Source: JBBILU01 sp037444775
Lineage (GTDB): Bacteria > Patescibacteriota > Gracilibacteria > BD1-5 > UBA6164
Assembly: GCA_037444775.1 (NCBI GenBank)
Contig: JBBILU010000053.1
Location: 1-5,832, forward strand
Direction: 5' to 3'
DNA length: 5,832 bases
Positions 1-5,832 of this stretch are shown here, piece after piece. Each line of letters begins with the position of its first letter. Positions within the stretch are counted from its first letter, which is position 1. The notes under the pieces are model-generated. The model was not told the DNA's origin, did not search any database, and saw nothing but the letters and a program-made list of their open reading frames with translations. The position numbers were made by a program, and so were the translations under genes.

Positions 1-66
1 TTAATTTTTACTGAAAAAAAGTTTTTTTTGATTATAAAACTTTCAAATTAGTTATAAAAATTTGCT

Positions 67-122
67 TATTATAGAATATATTCTATAATAACAGCAATTA
101 TTATCTAATACATTCTATAATA
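67..122 (+). promoter_or_regulatory. Palindromic promoter/operator region before the ATPase gene
   Basis: Positions 67-90 form a perfect 24-nt palindrome made of TATTATAGAATA followed directly by its reverse complement TATTCTATAATA. Eleven bases of the right half (ATTCTATAATA, 80-90) recur at 112-122, ending at the base before the ATG at 123. Each copy contains a perfect TATAAT hexamer (84-89 and 116-121). The first would place a transcript start near 96 and give a leader of about 27 nt; the second lies too close to the start codon for a normal leader. No good -35 box is seen: TTTGCT at 61-66 has the right spacing but matches poorly. I infer a promoter overlapped by a possible repressor operator. 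An AT-rich palindrome can also arise by chance in such DNA. Bases 1-66 hold no gene I can support. Confidence 0.45.
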
Positions 123-1334
123 ATGGAAAAACTTATAACTTTTTCGCAAAAAAAAATATCTGAGGTTTCTTTGGAATTTACTAGATATTTATACAAAGAA
201 CTAAATGAAGTAGATGAAAAAATAGTTTGAATAGCAGGGCTTAGATGAATTTGAAAAACTTTTTTGCTTTTACAATTAGCCAAAACAAGAAAAAATTCTT
301 TATACTTTTCTTGCGATTCAAGCTTTTTTCAATGAAAAAAAATTTTTGATTTGGTAGAAGAATGATATAATAACTTTGGGTTTAGAAATTTTTTTATTGA
401 TGAAATTCATAAATATAAAAATTGGGAGCAAGATTTAAAAACTATTTATGATTTTTATGATGATATAAAGGTTTATTTTTCTTGAAGTTCAAGCATTGAT
501 TTGATAAAATGAAATTATGATTTATCAAGAAGATGACTTTTATTTCACTTACATAAATTTAGTTTCAGAGAATTTTTAAAATTTGTTTATAATATTGAAA
601 TTTCTCAATATAATATTTCAGAAATTTTAGAAAATTCATCTAAAATTTCTTTAGAGATTTATGAAAAAGAAAAGAATATTTTGAAGTTTTTCAAAGAATA
701 TTTAGAATTTTGAGAATTAGGATTTATAAAAAACACTCAAAAAAAATATTTTGTAGAAAAATTACAAAATGTGTTGAATAAAATAATTTATGAGGATATA
801 AGCCAATATTATAGTTTAAATTCTCAAAATATTTATTATTTTTTTCATATTCTGAAATTTATTGCAAATGCTTGACCTTCAATTTTGAATTATACAAGTA
901 TTGCAAAAAGTTTGTTAACAACACCAGATACCATTAAATATTATATAGAAATTTTGCAAGAAATTGGTGTTTTGCATATAGTTTGAAAAGATTGAAATAT
1001 CAGCTCTAATTTGAGAAAATCAAAAAAAGCATTATTTGAATTATCAAATGTAGCTCAAATTTTATTTGATTCTCAGGATGTAAATTTTTCTATTTGAGTT
1101 TTAAGAGAATCTTTTGTTGTTTCAGAATTATCTAAAGAATGAGAAATATTTTATAGTGAGATTTGAGATTATATTTTTTCTTATTTATGAAAAGACTATG
1201 TTTTTGAAATTTGAGGAAAAAATAAAACTTATAAACAAATTAAGTGAGTAGAAAATTCTTTTCTCATAAAAGATGATATTCTAATATGAGAAAAAAATGT
1301 TTTGCCTTTATGGATTTTGGGATTTTTGTATTAA
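123..1334 (+). CDS. AAA+ ATPase with C-terminal DUF4143-like region (COG1373-type)
   Basis: With TGA read as glycine this is a complete 403-residue protein ending in TAA. Residues 39-46 (GLRGIGKT) are the Walker A P-loop; G42 and G44 are TGA codons. Walker B is FFIDEIHK at 90-97. The sensor-1-like strand is SGSSS at 120-124. Residues 134-152 (LSRRG... then FSFREFL) match the family's typical arginine-containing segment and its S-F-x-E-F-L signature. Residues 253-284 look like a helix-turn-helix in a winged-helix region. The C-terminus has the family ending: a nuclease-like strand pair around VFEIGGKNK (360-368), then LPLWILGFLY. These ATPases are widespread in bacteria and archaea, are probably cytosolic, and their substrate is unknown. 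About 19 of 25 glycines are TGA. No Shine-Dalgarno sequence precedes the ATG; an upstream TAA at 108-110 is in frame, with no other ATG between. lepA starts 18 nt downstream, suggesting an operon. Confidence 0.9.
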
Positions 1335-1352
1335 AAAGTAATTTATAAAAAA

Positions 1353-3356
1353 ATGAATATTAAAAAAATTAGAAATTTTTGTATTATTGCACATATTGAT
1401 CACGGAAAATCTACTCTAGCAGATAGATTTCTTGAAATAACTTGAACGATAGATAAAAGAGATATGAAGCACGGGCAAATGCTTGATACAATGGATATTG
1501 AACAAGAAAGATGAATTACAATCAAACTTCAGCCTGTTAGAATGCAACGGAAATGATATGAATTCAATATTATTGACACTCCTTGACATGTTGATTTTCA
1601 ATATGAAGTTAGTAGAAGTTTGGCTTCTGTTGAATGAGCTTTATTAATTGTTGATGCAACTCAATGAATTGAAGCTCAAACTCTTTCAAATGTTTATATG
1701 GCAATAGATAATAATTTAGATATTATTCCTATTATTAATAAAATTGATTTACCAGCAGCAGACATTCCAAAAGTTACTGAAGAAATAGTTAATTTGCTTT
1801 GATGTGATGAATCTGAAATTATTCCTATTTCAGCTAAAACTTGAGAAAATGTTGAAACTATTTTGGATGAAGTTATAGACAGAATTAGAGAACCAAAGGT
1901 TTATGAAAATCAAGAACTAATCCCCCCTGCCCCCCTTAATAAAGGGGATAGTGACGATAGTCACAGGGGGATTTCCAATCAAGAACTTAAAGCTCTAGTT
2001 TTTGATTCTCAATATGATAGTTATAGATGAGTTGTGAGTTATGTAAAAGTTTTTCAGGGAGAAATTAAAAAATGAGATACTTTGTATTTTTTGAATACTC
2101 AGAAAAAAATTGAAGCTCTTGATGTATGATATTTTTCTCCAAAATATACAAGCTCTTCCAAAATAGAAAATGGTTCAATTTGATATGTTGTAACAGGTTT
2201 AAAAACTATTAGAGATGCAAAAGTTTGAGATACTTTATGGAAACCAGCAAATGTAGAATGACCTAAAGAAAAAGCAGAAAATGCAAAAGCTATTGAATGA
2301 TTTTGACTTGCAAAACCATTTATATTTGCTTGAATTTTTCCAATGGCAAGTGATGAATATCCTCAATTAAAAGATTCTATAGAAAAATTAATTTTGAATG
2401 ATTCTTCTTTGACAATTGAACCAAATGTTTCTCCAGCTTTAGGTTCTGGTTACAGATGTTGATTTTTGGGACTTTTGCATCTTGATATTGTTAAAGAAAG
2501 ACTTTTCAGAGAATTCAATATGGATGTAATTATGACTTCTCCTCAAGTTACTTACAAAATGAAATTATTTTGAGATAAAACCAGTGAATATTCCAGATTT
2601 GCTCCTGAACTAAGCTCTCACCTAACCTCTCCTTTAGAGGAGAGGAATAGCTCAAAAAATTCCCCCTCTACTTCAAAGGAGAGGGGGCTAGGGGGTGAGG
2701 TTTTCACTTATGTTTATATTTCAAATCCAGAAGATTTACCAGCTAGAGAAAAATATATTTCTATTGAAGAACCTATTGCGAAAGTTGAAATAATTACACC
2801 AAATACATATATTTGAGCACTTATGCAACTTGCTCAAGAAAGAAGATGAGTTTTTTTGAATCAGCAGTTTATTGATAGAGATAGAGTTATGCTTACTTAT
2901 GAGCTTCCAATGAATGAGTTAATTTGAGATTTTTATGATGAAATAAAATCTCTTAGTTCTTGATATGCTTCACTTAATTATGAATTTATTAAATTCAAAG
3001 AAGATGATATGGTGAAACTTGAAATTATAATTGCAGATGAAAAAGTTGATGCTCTAGCTTTTATTTGTCACAGAGACCAAGCTCATTATATGTGATGAAA
3101 AATTTGTGCAAAATTAAAAGAAGTGGTTCCAAGAGCATTATTTGCAATAAAAATTCAAGCAGCAGTTGGTTGAAAAGTTGTTGCCCGTGAGGATTTATCA
3201 GCTCTTAGAAAAGATGTAACAGCAAAACTTTATGGTTGAGATATTACTAGAAAGAGAAAGCTTTTAGAAAAGCAAAAAAAATGAAAAAAGAAAATGAAAC
3301 AATTTTGAAAAGTTAGTTTACCAAGTGAGGCATTTGTTAATTTATTGAAGAAATAG
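1353..3356 (+). CDS. lepA: Elongation factor 4 (LepA), with two in-frame palindromic insertions
   Basis: This is a complete 667-residue LepA/EF4 ending in TAG. LepA is a ribosome-bound translational GTPase linked to back-translocation and initiation. All GTPase motifs are present: G1 AHIDHGKST (13-21), G2 RGIT (53-56), G3 DTPGH (75-79), G4 NKID (129-132) and G5 SAK (160-162). Domain II begins near LKALVFDSQYDSYRG (212-226). Domain III contains ALGSGYRCGFLGLLHLDIV (362-380), followed by domain V and the LepA-specific C-terminal domain with YGGDITRKRKLLEKQKKGKKKMKQ. Family members are about 600 residues; most of the excess comes from two cassettes, near residues 190-212 and 416-449, both at domain borders. 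Outside the cassettes I count 29 TGA and 10 GGN glycines, including G31, G54, G78 and G629. No Shine-Dalgarno sequence is seen. The ATG was chosen because the conserved IRNFCIIAHIDHGK region begins at once. Confidence 0.97.
1908..1987 (+). repeat. GC-rich palindromic element with 11-bp target duplication, in frame in lepA
   Basis: The 11-mer AATCAAGAACT occurs at 1908-1918 and again at 1977-1987. Between the copies lie 58 nt of about 53% GC in an otherwise very AT-rich gene. The insert has terminal inverted repeats (AATCCCCC at 1919-1926 against GGGGGATT at 1966-1973) and two internal hairpins: CCCCTT/AAGGGG at 1932-1947 with loop AATA, and GTGAC/GTCAC at 1951-1964 with loop GATA. It could fold as a three-way junction. 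The period is 69 bp, exactly 23 codons, so the frame is kept. All four TAA/TAG triplets inside lie in another frame. It encodes a peptide starting IPPAPLNKG and duplicates the residues NQEL (186-189 and 209-212). The site is the linker between the G domain and domain II. It is too short to encode anything of its own, so it would be a non-autonomous MITE- or RPE-like element. Confidence 0.85.
2617..2699 (+). repeat. Nested palindromic element in frame in lepA
   Basis: Three nested or adjacent inverted repeats lie in a GC-rich patch. CTCACC (2617-2622) pairs with GGTGAG (2694-2699). Hairpin A at 2626-2645 has an 8-bp perfect stem, CCTCTCCT/AGGAGAGG. Hairpin B has the stem CCCCCTCT (2662-2669)/AGAGGGGG (2680-2687). 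The reverse complement of the right half resembles the left half, so the whole may be one degenerate long inverted repeat. It adds a Ser/Pro/Gly/Glu-rich peptide, roughly residues 422-449, in the loop joining LepA domain III to domain V, where bacterial LepA proteins have only a short connection. Four TAA/TAG triplets occur inside, all out of frame; the lepA frame is the only open one of the three. No clear flanking target duplication is visible, so the exact borders are uncertain. Confidence 0.75.
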
Positions 3357-3416
3357 TGTTTTGTTTGTTAAATAAAAATAGAAATGTCGTAAAAGTTTGT
3401 TTTAAAGTTATTCATT

Positions 3417-3458
3417 TAATTATAAATTAAATTCTTGAATAATCTTAATTTATAATTA
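3417..3458. repeat. AT-only inverted repeat between lepA and holA
   Basis: A perfect 14-bp inverted repeat, TTTAATTATAAATTAA... type, pairs 3417-3430 with 3445-3458 around a 14-nt loop. It lies in the 140-nt gap between the lepA stop (3356) and the holA start (3497). It has no GC pairs and no proper T-run after it, so it is a weak candidate for an intrinsic terminator of lepA. It could also be a protein-binding site in front of holA, or chance in AT-rich DNA. I find no convincing promoter in the rest of the gap, although ATTCTATAA at 3472-3480 recalls the half-site upstream of the ATPase gene. Confidence 0.4.
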
Positions 3459-3496
3459 CTTTTGAACTTATTATTCTATAAAAAAATCTATAAAAA

Positions 3497-4444
3497 ATGC
3501 TATACTTTTTTACTTGAAATTCGGATTTTCTTATAAAAGAAAAAATAAAAAACTGGAAAAAACTTTTTACTGAAAAAAATGGGGATTTTAATTTAATTCA
3601 CATAAAAGATGTTTTATCTTTTGATAAAAATTTTTTAGCTGAGAATCTTACAGCAACGAGCTTTTTAGATGAAAAAAAACTTATAATTATAGAATGAGTT
3701 CCTTTTGATAGTGAAAAAAATGAAGTTGCAAAAAATTTGGAAACTTTTTTTGAAAATATTTTAGACAGAATTCCAGACAATAATATTGTGGCTTTTGCTT
3801 CGGTAAATCCAGATAAAAGATGAAAACTTTATAAAACTCTTATTTCTAAAGCAAAAGTTGAAGATTTTAATTTGTCTTGAAATGATGATTTATATCGAAT
3901 TATAGACAAAAATTTTTCAGGAAAAATAGACCAAAAAGCAATTGATGAAATTATTAAGTTCAAATGATGAAATATAGAAAAAATAAGTAGGGAATTAGAA
4001 AAATTACTAATTACAAAAGATTTTGTAAACAAAGAGGATATTGTTCAGTTTATTACTCCAGAACTTGAAGAATCTATTTTTCAGCTTATTGATGATATTT
4101 TGTCAGAAAATATTTTGTGAGCAATAAGAAAAATGGAAAATATTTTGAATGATACAAATATTTATGCTTTTTATAATAATTTGCTTTCTAATTTGAGAAC
4201 ACAAGTTTATATTTGAAAATTAAAGAGTTTTAAGCTTGATAATAACAAAATAAAAGAAATTCTTAATTTGGGAAATAGATGATTTTTGGTAACAAAAAAT
4301 TATAATATTTCGTTTGAAAATCTTGAAAAACTTTATATAAACTTAGTTTCTCTTGATTCCAAAATGAAATCTTGAGAACTTCTTTGAAGTGAAGAAGATG
4401 ATTTTAAGTTTGAAATAGAGAAAGTTTTCTTAAATAAATATTAG
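3497..4444 (+). CDS. holA: DNA polymerase III subunit delta
   Basis: A 315-residue protein ending in TAG, complete with TGA as glycine (11 TGA, 3 GGN). HolA is the clamp-loader subunit that opens the sliding clamp ring during replication; most bacterial forms are about 320-345 residues. The N-terminus MLYFFTGNSDFLIKEKI matches the family start, a strand then G-x-x-x-F-L-I. Residues 55-65 (SFLDEKKLIII) correspond to the usual LFx-x-K-K-L-V/I strand. VAFASVNPDKRGKLYKTL at 98-115 matches the family's strand plus the D-K-R-x-K-L-Y-K-x-L segment. GGNIEKISRELEKLL near 157-171 matches the conserved R/S-x-EL-x-KL helix, and ESIFQLIDDIL (192-202) begins the C-terminal collar domain. The fold is AAA+ without a functional Walker A, as expected for delta. 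Identification rests on motif layout, not an alignment. No Shine-Dalgarno sequence is obvious before the ATG. The strong terminator after it suggests holA ends its transcription unit. Confidence 0.85.
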
Positions 4445-4469
4445 AAATACTTTTTATCTTTTGTCAAGT

Positions 4470-4506
4470 AAAAATATAAGCAAAAAATGAGCTTATATTT
4501 TTTTTT
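4470..4506 (+). terminator. Rho-independent terminator after holA
   Basis: A perfect 12-bp stem, AAAAATATAAGC (4470-4481) and GCTTATATTTTT (4491-4502), encloses a 9-nt loop (AAAAAATGA). The T-run extends from 4498 to 4506. It begins 26 nt after the holA stop codon. The A-tract on the 5' side means it could also work for transcription from the other strand, but no minus-strand gene is seen here. Confidence 0.85.
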
Positions 4507-4558
4507 ATTAAAAAATATGTTAGATTTATGAAAATAAAAAATAATTTAATTTTTAATT

Positions 4559-4561
4559 AGG
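4559..4561 (+). promoter_or_regulatory. Possible short ribosome binding site of the beta-helix gene
   Basis: AGG lies 5 nt before the ATG at 4567. The upstream frame is closed by TAG at 4558-4560, so translation cannot begin further upstream without readthrough. The match is only three bases and could be chance, but none of the other three genes has even this much. Confidence 0.35.
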
Positions 4562-4566
4562 TAATT

Positions 4567-5832
4567 ATGGGGGCAGAGAAAGAACCAGATATGAGCCTGA
4601 AAAAGGAAATTGGTGCTATTGGGGAAAATGGAATAACTAATATTACAGAAATATGAAAAAGAGTAGATATCTTAAAGTGAATATCTCCAGTTACAAATGC
4701 AAAAGAGCTTATTTCTTGAGATAATGCTACTATTCTTTTAGCATTATTATATAAATGAAATGCTTGGGATAAGCAAAAAGTAAATTTATCTTGAAAGTGA
4801 AAAGAAGAAGAAAAAAGTTTGTATGATGAATATAAAAGAATTTTTTGAGTAAAACAAATAGTTTTTGATAAAGAATCTTTTATGTATAAAACCAATATAG
4901 ATACAAAAGTACTATGATTTTCAAAATGAGAACTTTCAAAAGATAAACCATCAATTTTAGAATTATTACCTGATTGAATCAATGTAAAGCTAGAAGGTTG
5001 AGATTATAAGTGATTTCAAACTATAAAGTGAAATAATATTACTATAGAACCACTTAGTTGAGCTAGTGTAAATTTTGTGTGATCAACAGTTGATGAAATT
5101 AGGGATTACATAAATTCAAATCCTGAAAGACTGGCAAATTATAATAAACAAATTTCAGATAGAAATAATTTGATAAAAGAAAGAAATCCTCAAATAGAAA
5201 TTCGGAATGAAGAAAGGAAACAAAAGGCAAAAGAATTATGAAAGGCACCAGAATTAATACAAACATATAAGCCTTATTCTATTGAGGAGTATTTGTCTGA
5301 TACTCCAATTTTGAATATAACTTGAAACTGAGTAGTAATAAGATGATGCAAGTTTTCCAAGTTAGGTTGAATGGAAAAGTGACAAACTTGAATAAGAATA
5401 TGATGAACTATTGATGTAAAAACCTGAAAAATAGAGTGATGAAAAAATATTACCTTGGAATGAAATACTTTTGATTGAACAAAAAGGTGAATAGTTTCAA
5501 TCTATGCTGAGAATTTTATAATTAGAAATAATAACTTAAAACCTGATGAAGATGCAATATTTTTTAATACTTTTCCTCCATATTGAGGAGTTATAGAATG
5601 AAATACTATAAAAATGGAGGATAAAATAGTAAATTGAGAAGTTATAGCTCATAGAGATGCTATTCAATGAGTTCCAATTGATCCAACAGGAAAATGAAGA
5701 TCACAGTTTAAATGAGCAGAATGATCTGGGGTAAAGATTTTTTGAAATCATTTATACTTATGATCCAAATCACAGTGAATTTTTATGATAGATTGAAGAC
5801 TTTGAGAGTCTGAAATATCTAATAATAATTTT
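4567..5832 (+). CDS. Glycine-rich parallel beta-helix protein with helical insertion (3' end missing)
   Basis: The frame stays open to the window end, giving 422 residues of an incomplete protein. I do not recognise a specific family. Residues 1-125 are mixed and charged, with no signal peptide or membrane segment. Residues 126-172 look like first coils of a right-handed beta-helix: INVKLEGGDYKGFQTIKGN, then NITIEPLSGASVNFVG. Residues 175-245 are charged and probably helical (ERLANYNKQISDRNNLIKER and onward). From 247 on there are repeated short hydrophobic strands ending in Gly/Asn turns: ILNITGNGVVIRGCKFSKLG, NITLEGNTFDG, FIIRNNNL, GVIEGNTIKM, GVKIFGNHLYL, GIFMIDG, ESEISNNNF. Such PbH1-like repeats occur in pectate-lyase-like enzymes, surface proteins and phage tailspikes. 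A polysaccharide-directed or surface role is only inference, and the lack of a signal peptide argues against simple secretion. About 42 of 51 glycines are TGA; the first four are all GGN. It begins a new unit after the holA terminator. Confidence 0.7.

Noticed and set aside
2614..2655. AGCTC at 2613-2617 and 2649-2653 as a possible target duplication around hairpin A of the second cassette.
   Set aside because: Five bases are too few to separate from chance, and the cassette's outer repeat does not fit those borders.
123..3356. Reading the ATPase and lepA as pseudogenes full of TGA stops.
   Set aside because: All TGA codons fit glycine positions, no frameshift is present, and TAA/TAG are absent until the expected ends. 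Recoding explains everything.
5..3579. A 16-nt identical string (TTTTTACTGAAAAAAA) at 5-20 and at 3564-3579 inside holA.
   Set aside because: Low-complexity A/T runs with a short centre; flanks do not match, so this is likely chance.
4528..4560. Mini-ORF MKIKNNLIFN ending in TAG, in frame with and 6 nt before the beta-helix start; it could be a leader peptide or a signal-peptide start with TAG readthrough.
   Set aside because: Eleven codons in AT-rich DNA are expected by chance, no hydrophobic core follows, and TAG ends lepA and holA normally here.
101..4982. Several minus-strand open frames of 60-141 codons (for example 4557-4982 and 3829-4032).
   Set aside because: They lie opposite genes with recognisable motifs, have low-complexity Ser/Phe/Ile-rich translations typical of AT-rich antisense frames, and match no family I know.
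123..5832. TGA as tryptophan (Mycoplasma-type code).
   Set aside because: TGA sits at P-loop and DTPGH glycines, while tryptophan positions use TGG.
1..5832. tRNA, rRNA or CRISPR array.
   Set aside because: No cloverleaf, ribosomal motif or regularly spaced repeat was seen; the first lepA cassette only superficially resembles a cloverleaf and lacks tRNA signature bases.

Overview
The window reads coherently only when TGA is a glycine codon. Under the standard code no long gene is visible. With TGA as glycine, four plus-strand genes cover almost all of it, and TGA falls on glycines that are invariant in well-known families: the P-loop of an ATPase, the DTPGH motif of LepA, and the RGIT and YGGD motifs of LepA. 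The three complete genes end in TAA, TAG and TAG; none uses TGA as a stop. This is genetic code 25, known from the candidate phyla Absconditabacteria (SR1) and Gracilibacteria (BD1-5). The very AT-rich composition and compact layout fit those groups. I cannot choose between the two from this sequence.

Layout. 1-122: AT-rich upstream region with a perfect 24-nt palindrome containing a TATAAT box, and a repeated half-site touching the first start codon. 123-1334: ATPase of the AAA+/DUF4143 type (COG1373-like), complete. 1353-3356: lepA, elongation factor 4, complete, 18 nt after the ATPase and probably co-transcribed with it. 3357-3496: AT-only inverted repeat in an intergenic gap. 3497-4444: holA, DNA polymerase III delta subunit, complete. 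4470-4506: strong intrinsic terminator. 4567 to the window end: a glycine-rich protein with parallel beta-helix character and a charged helical insertion, cut off by the window edge.

The most unusual feature is inside lepA. Two separate GC-rich palindromic cassettes sit in frame at domain borders of this highly conserved translation factor. The first is flanked by an 11-bp direct duplication of the host sequence, the footprint of a transposition-like insertion. Its 69-bp period is exactly 23 codons. The second is a nested palindrome of about 83 nt, read in the only one of its three forward frames that has no stop. All five glycine codons inside the cassettes are GGN, while the rest of lepA uses TGA for about three quarters of its glycines. 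The cassettes therefore look like foreign or selfish DNA tolerated as extra peptide, comparable in logic to Rickettsia palindromic elements.

The genes do not form one pathway. lepA (translation) and holA (replication) are housekeeping genes, the ATPase has no known specific role, and the beta-helix protein starts a new transcription unit after the terminator.
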